Source of the DNA: Deltaproteobacteria bacterium
Lineage (GTDB): Bacteria > Desulfobacterota > Desulfobaccia > Desulfobaccales > 0-14-0-80-60-11
Direction of reading: 5' to 3'
Assembly (NCBI GenBank): GCA_023381945.1
Contig: JAMCQY010000124.1
Coordinates: 1 to 19,367, forward strand
Length of the DNA: 19,367 bases
In this document: one piece after another, positions 7,532 through 14,557 of the stretch
Position numbering within the stretch: position 1 is the first letter of the stretch
Layout: every line of letters starts with the position of its first letter
Notes under the pieces: generated by a model
Told to the model about the DNA's origin: nothing
The model's input: the letters and a program-made list of their open reading frames with translations, nothing else
Database searches by the model: none
Program-made: the position numbers and the translations under genes

Positions 7532-8710
7532 GTGAGATTCGATCACCCTGTCGTCATCTGGACATTCATGGGAACTCCGGCTTTGCTAATGCTCCTGCTC
7601 CTGATTGCTGCCTGGGGCTACCAGCTCCTGGCGCTGGTATCCCTGTGGCGTTTTTTCAAGCCTGCCCCCGCTGAGCTAACCCCGTCTAAGCTTCCCGGCA
7701 TCACCATCTTCAAACCCCTGAAGGGCCTGGAGGCTAACACCCGGGAATGTCTGGAGAGTTTTTTGTCTCAGGCTTATCAGCCTTATCAAGTAATTTTCGG
7801 GGTCCGCAACCCGGAAGACCCGGTGGTGGCGTTGCTCCGGGAACTGCAGGAAACCCGTGAGGGTCCGGATATCGAGATTGTCTTTTGTCCCGAAAACCTG
7901 GGACTGAACCCCAAGATCAGCAGTCTACGTCAAATGGAGGCGCAGGCCCGCTTCGAGCTGCTGGTCATTGCCGATGCCGACGTCAAGGTGGCTCCGGACT
8001 TCCTCTCCCGGGTGACTGCGGCTTTGCAGGAACCGGGGATGGGCCTGGTGAGCTGTCCCTATCGTTTCGGCCCGGCCCCGACCATCGGGGCCAAACTGGA
8101 GGCCCTGACCATAGCCGCGGACTTCATTCCCTCGGTGGCTACGGCGCATTACGTTGAGGGCATCCGCTTCGCCCTGGGCGCGGCCATGGCTATAAACCGC
8201 AGGGCTTTGCAAGCCATCGGCGGCTTTGCGCCCCTGGCCGACTTTCTGGCGGATGACTACCAGTTGGGCTGGCGGGTGGCGGAGGCCGGTTGGGGAGTGA
8301 AGATTCTCCCTTATGTGGTGGAAACCCAAAACCCCGACCTGAGCTTGAAGGATTACCTGGTGCACCAAACGCGTTGGGCGCGCACTTACCGGGTCTGCCG
8401 CCCCAAGGGCTTCCTGGCCTACGGCATTACCCACGCTTTAGTTTACAGCCTGGCGCTGTGCTTAGCCACCGGGGCGGCTCCCTGGGCCCTGGGCTGGGCT
8501 CTCGCCACCCTGAGCCTGCGTTGGACCCTGTCCGGCCTGTCGGAGTGGACCTGCCTGCGGGGCCAACTCGCCAGGAACGACTTTTGGCTCCTGCCTGTAA
8601 AGGACCTGCTGTCTTTCGGGCTTTGGGCTCTGAGCTTTCTGGGTGATCGGGTCACCTGGGGTGGAAAAACTTATCGGGTCACCCCGGAAGGAAAGCTGGC
8701 GGCAATATAA
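7532..8710 (+). CDS. hpnI: HpnI-like (GT21) glycosyltransferase
   Basis: 392 residues, GTG start; an ATG at 7568 (M13) is an alternative and neither has a strong ribosome site. A membrane segment (about 15-37) precedes a GT-A domain with ITIFKPLKG (57-65), PENLGLNPKISSL, the metal motif DADV (148-151), FALGAAMAINR, DDYQLGWR (241-248) and QTRWAR (279-284). The C-terminus has further hydrophobic segments (about 297-345 and 355-375). This is the ceramide-glucosyltransferase-like architecture of HpnI, which in hopanoid synthesis is reported to add N-acetylglucosamine to bacteriohopanetetrol. No other hpn gene is visible here, so another lipid acceptor is possible. larB follows after 19 bp and is probably co-transcribed. 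Confidence 0.78.
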   Translation: MRFDHPVVIWTFMGTPALLMLLLLIAAWGYQLLALVSLWRFFKPAPAELTPSKLPGITIFKPLKGLEANTRECLESFLSQAYQPYQVIFGVRNPEDPVVALLRELQETREGPDIEIVFCPENLGLNPKISSLRQMEAQARFELLVIADADVKVAPDFLSRVTAALQEPGMGLVSCPYRFGPAPTIGAKLEALTIAADFIPSVATAHYVEGIRFALGAAMAINRRALQAIGGFAPLADFLADDYQLGWRVAEAGWGVKILPYVVETQNPDLSLKDYLVHQTRWARTYRVCRPKGFLAYGITHALVYSLALCLATGAAPWALGWALATLSLRWTLSGLSEWTCLRGQLARNDFWLLPVKDLLSFGLWALSFLGDRVTWGGKTYRVTPEGKLAAI

Positions 8711-8729
8711 CGGTTTTGAAGGATTGTCC

Positions 8730-9482
8730 ATGGATATCAAGGTATTAGAACAGTTGCTGGGTGAAGTTAAGGATGGGCATCTCTCCGTACCCCAGGCCAT
8801 TGATCGTCTCCGTACCCTGCCTTTCGAAGACCTGGGATTCGCCCGGGTGGATCACCATCGGCAGCTGCGCCAGGGTTTTCCGGAGGTGGTCTTTGCCGAG
8901 GGCAAGAGCCTGGAACAGATTCGGGGAATCTTGCAGGCCCTGGCGCCCCGGGCCGACCACGTCCTGGTAACCCGCCTGGACGCCGACAAGGCAGCGGTGC
9001 TGCTGCCCGAATTCGGCCACGCTCAATATCACCCCGACTCAAAGGTGCTGACCCTCGGCCGCGGCGAGGCGCCGGAACGGGGCCGGGGGGTGATCATGGT
9101 GCTTTCGGCCGGCACTTCAGATATACCGGTGGCCGAAGAGGCGCTGCTCACGGCCCGCATCATGGGACACCGGGCCGAACCGGTCTATGACGTGGGGGTG
9201 GCCGGGCTGCACCGGCTACTGGCCCACCAGGAGCTGTTGAATCAAGCCACCGTCTTCGTGGTGGTGGCGGGCATGGAAGGCGCCCTGCCCAGCGTGGTGG
9301 GCGGCCTGGTGGACCGCCCGGTGATCGCCGTGCCCACCTCCGTGGGCTACGGCGCCTCCTTTGGGGGCCTGGCGGCCCTGTTGGCCATGCTCAACTCCTG
9401 CGCCACCGGAGTGGCGGTGGTCAACATCGACAACGGCTTCGGGGCCGGGTTCCTGGCGGCCTTGATCAATCGGAAGGATTGA
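8730..9482 (+). CDS. larB: pyridinium-3,5-biscarboxylate mononucleotide synthase LarB
   Basis: 250 residues, the usual LarB length. LarB carboxylates and hydrolyses nicotinate adenine dinucleotide to start synthesis of the nickel-pincer cofactor used by lactate racemase LarA and relatives. The C-terminal two-thirds is the PurE/AIR-carboxylase-like domain: VLSAGTSDIPVAEEA (124-138), YDVGVAGLHRL, VVAGMEGALPSVVGGL (178-193), VPTSVGYGASFGG (201-213) and NSCATGVAVVNIDNGFGAG (222-240). The ATG at 8730 is chosen over an upstream GTG at 8643, which lies inside hpnI. AAGGA lies 7 nt ahead, and homologues start with a similar 'L..V..G..S...A...L' helix. The other cofactor gene, larE, is 3.8 kb downstream; larC and larA are not seen. 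Confidence 0.95.
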   Translation: MDIKVLEQLLGEVKDGHLSVPQAIDRLRTLPFEDLGFARVDHHRQLRQGFPEVVFAEGKSLEQIRGILQALAPRADHVLVTRLDADKAAVLLPEFGHAQYHPDSKVLTLGRGEAPERGRGVIMVLSAGTSDIPVAEEALLTARIMGHRAEPVYDVGVAGLHRLLAHQELLNQATVFVVVAGMEGALPSVVGGLVDRPVIAVPTSVGYGASFGGLAALLAMLNSCATGVAVVNIDNGFGAGFLAALINRKD

Positions 9483-9752
9483 ATTGAACTCAAAGAGAGC
9501 AACTAAATCACGGCAGCCCGCCGGCGGCCTTTTCGGCCGGGCCGGTGGTGACATTTCTCATTGAAACATCTATATTGTATATTTAGAATACCAACTAACC
9601 TGCCTTAAACAGCCGGGAGGTGTTTTCTTTGAGAATCCCTGGCCAGCTTTCTGCTGTCAGCCAAGGATTGGCGCCGGAAGGTTTGACTAAGTCAATGTGC
9701 TTCTTGGTGTTAGCTACTTGCCCGCAGGGTTCGCCAGGAGATGCGCACTTTC
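9483..9752. other. intergenic region after larB with a stem-loop
   Basis: A stable but bulged GC-rich hairpin (9518-9529 pairing with 9535-9548, TTTTC loop) lies 35 bp after larB. It lacks a proper T run, so it is a weak terminator candidate. I see nothing else definite before the next gene. Confidence 0.35.
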
Positions 9753-11066
9753 ATGAGAATTTTACTGGTTCAGCCCACTACTAAATATCCGAATCGCCGG
9801 GTGCTGCGCAGCCGTACCCGCTGGCTGCTGGGAATAACCTTACCTTACCTGGCGGGGCTTACCCCCCGCGGCATCCAGGTGGACCTCTTGGATGACCGCC
9901 TGGTGGACATCCCTTACCACCGGCAGTATGATCTGGTGGGGATCACCGCCACCTGCGCCACGGCCGAGCGGGCCTATGAAATCGCCGCCGAGTTTCAAAG
10001 GCGCGGCGTGCCGGTGGTCATGGGTGGGTTCCACGTCACCCTGCACCCGGAGGACGCCCTGGAGCACTGCGACGCCGTGGTGGTGGGCGAGGCCGAATCC
10101 GTCTGGGAGCAGGTCTTGGAAGACGCCCGGGTCAAACGCCTGAAGGGACGCTATCAAGCCGTCGATTTTCACGACCTGGCAAAGCTGCCTCGGCCGCGCC
10201 TGGAACTGGTGGATTACCGGCGTTACCGGGTCAAGATCCTGCCCACTCAGACCAGCCGGGGCTGTCCGTACCATTGCGCCTTCTGCGAGGTGCCCATTGT
10301 CTACGGCCACACCTATCGCCGCCGGCCTCTGGATGAAGTGATTGAAGAAATCAAGGCCAATGTGCGCATTACCGGCCTAAGGAATATCTATTTCATCGAT
10401 GACAATCTCACCGGCCACCGGGATTATGCCAAGGAGTTGTTCCAGGCCCTGATGCCCTTAAATATCCGCTGGAGCTGCCTGTGGACCATCAACACCTCCC
10501 GGGACGAAGACCTGCTGGACCTGGCCAAACGTTCCGGCTGCAGCCACGTCAACATCGGCATCGAAAACGTCTGTTCCGAGTCCATCGATTCCATTGAGAA
10601 GGTCCAGAACCCGGTGGCGGAATACGAATGGCTCCTGAACCGCCTGCGGCAAAAGGGGATTTTTTATTCGCTAAATTTCATGTTCGGATTGGACGGCGAT
10701 CACCAGATCCTTTTCGACGAGACCCTGGCCTTCCTGGAGAGGATCAAGGCGCCCATGGCCTTCTTCAATGTGGCCACACCCCGCCGGGGCACGCCCATGT
10801 GGGACCAGCTTGATCAGGAAGGGCGGGTGCACAACCCCGACGCCGAAAAGTACCTGGGGATGGTCTGCAACTTCTTTCCCAAACATATGACCCCCGAGGA
10901 GTGCGAGGCCGGCGTCTGGCGGTGCTTTCAGAAATTTTACTCCTTCCGCTCCATCTGTCGCCGGCTGCTGCTGCCGCCCACTGGCTATATCTTTCAGGGA
11001 CTGCCCAGCAACCTCTTTTTCCATTGGTCGGCGAAGCGGAAGATCGATCCGGTGGATTTTTATTGA
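9753..11066 (+). CDS. B12-binding-type radical SAM protein of unknown substrate
   Basis: 437 residues from the ATG at 9753. An in-frame ATG at 9741 is also possible, but the AGGAG at 9735-9739 abuts it, leaving no spacing. The N-terminal half (about 1-130) has the Rossmann-type cobalamin-domain pattern: MRILLVQPTTKYPNR, DLLDDR, YDLVGITATCATAERAYEIA, VVMGGFHVTLHPEDAL and DAVVVGEAE. The canonical DxHxxG cobalamin-histidine motif is not seen. The radical SAM core follows: TSRGCPYHCAFC gives the [4Fe-4S] ligands C171, C175, C178, then YRRRPLDEVIEEIK, FIDDNLTGH and VNIGIENVCSES. Such enzymes often methylate or rearrange unactivated carbons of lipids, antibiotics or pigments. Neighbours do not fix the substrate. 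Its end overlaps the convergent MarC-family gene by 7 bp. Confidence 0.85.
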   Translation: MRILLVQPTTKYPNRRVLRSRTRWLLGITLPYLAGLTPRGIQVDLLDDRLVDIPYHRQYDLVGITATCATAERAYEIAAEFQRRGVPVVMGGFHVTLHPEDALEHCDAVVVGEAESVWEQVLEDARVKRLKGRYQAVDFHDLAKLPRPRLELVDYRRYRVKILPTQTSRGCPYHCAFCEVPIVYGHTYRRRPLDEVIEEIKANVRITGLRNIYFIDDNLTGHRDYAKELFQALMPLNIRWSCLWTINTSRDEDLLDLAKRSGCSHVNIGIENVCSESIDSIEKVQNPVAEYEWLLNRLRQKGIFYSLNFMFGLDGDHQILFDETLAFLERIKAPMAFFNVATPRRGTPMWDQLDQEGRVHNPDAEKYLGMVCNFFPKHMTPEECEAGVWRCFQKFYSFRSICRRLLLPPTGYIFQGLPSNLFFHWSAKRKIDPVDFY

Positions 11067-11716
11067 GCCAAGCGGGGAAAGGCGCTGCTCAACCCCTGGA
11101 TGATGAATTGCACCGCCAGGGCAGTGAGGATCAGGCCCATGATGCGAGTCAGCACCCGGAGGCTGGCTTCCTTGATCAGGGCGACGATCCTGTCGGCATA
11201 AATAAAACAGAAATAGGTAACGAACAGGATTATAATGATCGCCACTAAGATAGAGAGATTTTCCCCCAGGCTCTTAGCCCGGCTGGTGAGGACCAAGACG
11301 GTGGTGATGGAGCCGGGGCCGGCCATGAGCGGCATGGCCAGCGGGGCCAAGGCGATATCTCCATATTCTTCGGGCCTCAGGCTGGAGGAGGTGTCCATCC
11401 GGTTGAAGTGGCCCCGGCCGTGCAGCATATCAAAGGAGATGACGAACAGGATGAGGCCGCCGGCAATTTGAAAGGCGGCCAGGCTAATGCCGAAGAAGGC
11501 GATGACGTACCGGCCCGCCAGGGCAAAGGCCGTCAAGATGAAAAAGGAATAGAAGCAGGCGTGGGCGGCCACTTTCGCATTGGCTTTGGACGGACCTCGC
11601 TCCGTCAGGGCCAGAAAGGGAAAGACATTACCCAACGGGTCCATGATAACGAAAAAAGATACCAGGCTGGTACTGAAGAAGGGCCAGATGGGATCCAGCA
11701 TGATATAGTAAAGCAT
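11060..11716 (-). CDS. MarC/UPF0056-family integral membrane protein
   Basis: 218 residues with six hydrophobic segments, the standard size and topology. Family marks are FFVIMDPLGNVFPFLALTE (about 21-39), AGRYVIAFFGISLAAFQIAGGLILF, and APLAMPLMAGPGSITTVLVL (about 123-142). The function of the family is not established; the old link to multiple antibiotic resistance is doubtful. The ATG at 11716 has no Shine-Dalgarno; M6 (11701) is an alternative. It is convergent with the radical SAM gene (7-bp overlap) and its start is only 22 bp from the divergent DUF39 start, so its promoter must lie in or beside the DUF39 5' end. Confidence 0.9.
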   Translation of the reverse strand: MLYYIMLDPIWPFFSTSLVSFFVIMDPLGNVFPFLALTERGPSKANAKVAAHACFYSFFILTAFALAGRYVIAFFGISLAAFQIAGGLILFVISFDMLHGRGHFNRMDTSSSLRPEEYGDIALAPLAMPLMAGPGSITTVLVLTSRAKSLGENLSILVAIIIILFVTYFCFIYADRIVALIKEASLRVLTRIMGLILTALAVQFIIQGLSSAFPRLAQ

Positions 11717-11738
11717 AGAAGGAGGCCCCGGGTAGATT

Positions 11739-12947
11739 ATGTCTAATTATCAAGTGAACAAGACCTATCAAGAAATTAATGACAAAATCAGAAAAGGTCA
11801 AGCGGTCGTAGTCACGGCCGAGGAGATGATCGGCATCGTCCGCAGCAAGGGCGAAGCCGCCGCGGCCCGTACTGTGGATGTAGTCACCACCGGCACCTTC
11901 TCCCCCATGTGTTCCTCCGGGGCCTTCCTCAATTTCGGTCACAGCAAGCCGCCCACCAAGGCCGCCAAGGTGTGGATTAATAACGTGCGGGCCTATGCCG
12001 GGCTGGCTGCGGTTGACATCTATGTCGGGGCCACCGAGCCCACCGTCGATGATCCCCTGAACAAGGTCTATCCTGGTGAATTCAAATACGGCGGCGGTCA
12101 CGTAATCCAAGACCTGGTAGCGGGCAAGGCCGTGCACCTGGAGGCCGAAGCCTACGGCACCGACTGTTACCCCAATAAGCGTCTGGATCGGGAGATCACC
12201 CTGAAGCAGATGGTCAACGCCATCCTCTGCAATCCCCGTAATTGTTACCAAAACTACAACGTGGCGGTGAACCTGTCCAAGCGCACCATTTACACCTATA
12301 TGGGACCGCTGAGGCCCAAGGCGGGCAACGCCAATTTCTGCACCTCGGGCGCCTTGAGCCCTCTGTTCAACGACCCGTATTACCGCACCATCGGGATCGG
12401 CACCCGCATCTTTCTGGGGGGAGGGGTGGGTTATGTCGTCTTTCCCGGCACGCAACACAATCCCGCTAAGCCGCGCTCCGAATTCGGCGTGCCCCTGGGT
12501 CCGGCCGGCACCCTGTTCACCATGGGCGACCTGAAGGGCATGAGCCCCCGCTACCTGGTGGGGGTGAGCCTTTTAGGCTACGGCTGCTCCCTGAGTGTGG
12601 GCTTAGGGGTCCCCATCCCCATGCTGAATGAGGAGATCGCCCATTTTTGCGGGTTATCCGATGAAGAGCTCCTGGCCCCCATCGTGGACTATGGCAGCGA
12701 TTACCCCGCCGGCACCGGCCGCATTCTGGGGCAGGTGAGTTATGCCCAACTTAAGTCGGGCCACCTCATCCTGGAGGGCCAGGAAGTGCCAACCGTGCCT
12801 CTGTCCAGTATGGTGCGGGCTAGGGAGGTCGCCAACCTCTTAAAAGAATGGATCAACGCCGGCCAGTTCCTCTTAGGCGAACCGGTGGAACTGCTGCCGG
12901 GGAGCGATCAGATTCACTGTGTCCGCACCGCCAGCCGGGATAGCTGA
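11739..12947 (+). CDS. DUF39 protein, homocysteine-biosynthesis sulfurtransferase type
   Basis: 402 residues, essentially one full DUF39/HcyBio domain. In methanogens the DUF39-CBS protein and a NIL-ferredoxin partner convert aspartate semialdehyde plus sulfide to homocysteine, and related genes serve the same role in sulfate reducers. Signatures are VDVVTTGTFSPMCSSGAFLNFGHSKPP (47-72, C58), YVGATEPT, YGGGHVIQDLVAGK, EAYGTDCYP (C143), CNPRNCYQNYNVAVN and GGGVGYVVFPGTQHNP. C58 and C143 are the likely active cysteines by position; this is from memory of the family. No CBS domain or ferredoxin partner is present in the window. GGAGG lies 10 nt before the ATG. Confidence 0.85.
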   Translation: MSNYQVNKTYQEINDKIRKGQAVVVTAEEMIGIVRSKGEAAAARTVDVVTTGTFSPMCSSGAFLNFGHSKPPTKAAKVWINNVRAYAGLAAVDIYVGATEPTVDDPLNKVYPGEFKYGGGHVIQDLVAGKAVHLEAEAYGTDCYPNKRLDREITLKQMVNAILCNPRNCYQNYNVAVNLSKRTIYTYMGPLRPKAGNANFCTSGALSPLFNDPYYRTIGIGTRIFLGGGVGYVVFPGTQHNPAKPRSEFGVPLGPAGTLFTMGDLKGMSPRYLVGVSLLGYGCSLSVGLGVPIPMLNEEIAHFCGLSDEELLAPIVDYGSDYPAGTGRILGQVSYAQLKSGHLILEGQEVPTVPLSSMVRAREVANLLKEWINAGQFLLGEPVELLPGSDQIHCVRTASRDS

Positions 12948-12991
12948 GTTTGGAGTTTCGAGGTGCCATAGACCCGGGTTTGCCGATTTGC

Positions 12992-13129
12992 GGCGGCCAC
13001 AGGCCGCCCTATAATTCTGAATCGCCAAGAAAAGGTGCGGCGGGCGTCTATCCCGCCATGATTCAGCGGTAGCACAGGCTTTCCAGCCTGTGCGTTCAGG
13101 GTTTGGTGGGGCAGGCCTCCGTGCCTGCC
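12992..13129. repeat. cluster of four consecutive hairpins
   Basis: Four unrelated-looking stem-loops follow each other: GGCGGCC/GGCCGCC (12992-13008), GGCGGG/CCCGCC (13039-13057), GCACAGGCT/AGCCTGTGC (13072-13093) and GGCAGGC/GCCTGCC (13110-13129). All have perfect stems. The third is the same hairpin type as in the core of the MITE-like elements. They fill most of the 290-bp gap between the DUF39 gene and larE. None has a T run, so they look like interspersed repeats rather than terminators. Confidence 0.6.
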
Positions 13130-13237
13130 TTTGCATCAGGCCCGGCCCATTGCAAACCATTTTTTCACAATTTTCTGGACGGGGCGCGGCGTGCCGTGCC
13201 CTTTTTCATTTTTGCCTATTGTGTCATAATCATCATT

Positions 13238-14020
13238 ATGCAATTTGGTCATTCGGATAACGCCTTGAGCCGCCTGGAGGAATACCTCCGGCGGCACCGC
13301 CGGGCCGCGCTGCTGTTTTCCGGCGGCCTGGACTCCAGCCTGCTGCTGGCCGCCGCGGTCCGGACTTTGGGATCCGGCATCTGTGCCATTACCATGGCCG
13401 GCCCCCATATTGTGCCGGGGGAGCTGGCCGCGGCCTGGGCCCTGGCCCGGCGCTTCAGGGTTAAGCACCTGGTGCAGGAAGTCGATCCTCTGGCTGTCCC
13501 GGATTTTCGGGAGAATAGCCGGCAGCGTTGCTATGCCTGTAAACGGGCCATTATTTCGCAGGCTTGGAAAATTGCCCGGAAACACGGAGCCGAGGTTCTG
13601 TGGGACGGCACCAACCTGGATGACCTGGGGGATTTTCGCCCCGGCCTCCAGGCGGCCCGGGAACTTGGGGTAGCCAGCCCCTTGCTGGCCGCGGGCCTCG
13701 ATAAAGCGGCCATCCGCTCGTTAAGCCGCACCCTCGGCCTCCCTTGGCAAAAACCGCCCCAGAGCTGCCTGGCCACTCGCTTCCCTTACGGCACGTCTTT
13801 AACCAGGGAGGACCTGGGCAGGGTAGGGCAGGGCGAGGCCTGGCTTTTACGCCGGGGATTCTCTCACGTACGTCTGCGGGTCCCGGAAGCCGACGCCGCC
13901 CGCCTGGAATTGACTCCGGAGGAGTGGCCGGCCTTTCTGGCCCCCCAGGTGCGGCGGCCGTTCACGGCGCATTTGCTCCGCCTGGGTTTTAGCCGCTTTA
14001 CTTTGGCCTCGCATAAATAA
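13238..14020 (+). CDS. larE: ATP-dependent sulfur transferase LarE
   Basis: 260 residues, the usual LarE length. LarE adenylates the pincer precursor made by LarB and replaces its carboxylates by thiocarboxylates. The PP-loop SGGLDSS (28-34) binds ATP. C177 in QSCLATRFPYG lies at the position of the sacrificial cysteine of lactobacillar LarE. There is also a C98-Y-A-C101 pair, so the protein may be the type that holds a [4Fe-4S] cluster on three cysteines and is not consumed; this is inference from memory of such LarEs. A longer frame opens at 13103 but runs through hairpin repeats, so the ATG at 13238 is chosen. No Shine-Dalgarno is visible. arsC follows at 38 bp. Confidence 0.92.
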   Translation: MQFGHSDNALSRLEEYLRRHRRAALLFSGGLDSSLLLAAAVRTLGSGICAITMAGPHIVPGELAAAWALARRFRVKHLVQEVDPLAVPDFRENSRQRCYACKRAIISQAWKIARKHGAEVLWDGTNLDDLGDFRPGLQAARELGVASPLLAAGLDKAAIRSLSRTLGLPWQKPPQSCLATRFPYGTSLTREDLGRVGQGEAWLLRRGFSHVRLRVPEADAARLELTPEEWPAFLAPQVRRPFTAHLLRLGFSRFTLASHK

Positions 14021-14058
14021 AGGTTCGATTTACTAACAAACTCGAAACTCGAAAACTC

Positions 14059-14487
14059 ATGCTAAAAGTCCTGTTTCTTTGCACCGAAAACTCTTGCCGC
14101 AGCCAGATGGCTGAGGGCCTGGTGAACCATTACCTGGCCGGGCAGGTGCAGGCCTTCTCGGCCGGAGTGGCGCCTAAATGGGTCAATCTCCGGGCCATGA
14201 CGGTCATGGCCGAGATTGGCATTGATATCAGCCGCCAGCGGTCCAAATCCGTCGATGATCTGGCGGACGAGCAGTTCGACCTGGTCATCACGGTCTGCGA
14301 CCGGGCCCAGGAGCAGTGCCCCATTTTTCCGGGGTCCGTCAAGAAACTTCACCTGGGCTTTACCGATCCCGCCCGGGCCACCGGCCGCGAGGACGAGATC
14401 ATGGCGGTCTTCCGTCAGGTGCGGGATGAGATGCGGGAGAAGCTCATTCCCTTACTGGAACAAGCCGTTGAAGGCAACAAAATGTAG
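14059..14487 (+). CDS. arsC: arsenate reductase, LMW-phosphatase type (thioredoxin-coupled)
   Basis: 142 residues of the low-molecular-weight protein tyrosine phosphatase fold. The P-loop is C8-TENSC-R14-S (CX5R). The general acid Asp is D103 in FTDPARATG. C80 and C87 in VCDRAQEQCP have the same 7-residue spacing as C82 and C89 of staphylococcal ArsC, which relay the disulfide to thioredoxin. This redox pair favours arsenate reductase over a plain phosphatase. It reduces arsenate to arsenite in the cytoplasm. No ArsR, arsenite pump or other ars gene is near, which is unusual. It sits between two PP-loop sulfur-transfer genes. No Shine-Dalgarno is visible. Confidence 0.85.
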   Translation: MLKVLFLCTENSCRSQMAEGLVNHYLAGQVQAFSAGVAPKWVNLRAMTVMAEIGIDISRQRSKSVDDLADEQFDLVITVCDRAQEQCPIFPGSVKKLHLGFTDPARATGREDEIMAVFRQVRDEMREKLIPLLEQAVEGNKM

Positions 14488-14534
14488 GACAGCCGCCCCC
14501 GGCTGTCCTGGACAATGAGGTCGCCTGTCCTACA
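14484..14534. repeat. nested palindromic repeat after arsC
   Basis: The inner hairpin GGACAGCCG (14487-14495) / CGGCTGTCC (14500-14508) is perfect with a CCCC loop and overlaps the arsC stop codon. The outer pair TGTAGGACAG (14484-14493) / CTGTCCTACA (14525-14534) is also perfect. The two pairings are alternatives. There is no T run. The TGTAGG/CCTACA ends resemble those of the repeats at 425-451 and 15650-15709. Confidence 0.55.
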
Positions 14535-14557
14535 ATATTCTTAACTAGTCATTAAAT

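Noticed and set aside
8643..8729. 29-codon N-terminal extension of LarB
   Set aside because: It overlaps the end of hpnI in another frame; a better start with a ribosome site is at 8730 and gives the normal LarB length.
11628..12458. 276-codon open frame on the minus strand
   Set aside because: Antisense to the DUF39 gene, which has clear homology on the plus strand.
12992..13129. CRISPR-like array
   Set aside because: The hairpins differ from one another in sequence and spacing; there are no identical direct repeats with regular spacers.
13103..13237. 45-codon N-terminal extension of LarE
   Set aside because: It is made partly of a hairpin repeat and hydrophobic filler; LarE homology begins after the ATG at 13238.
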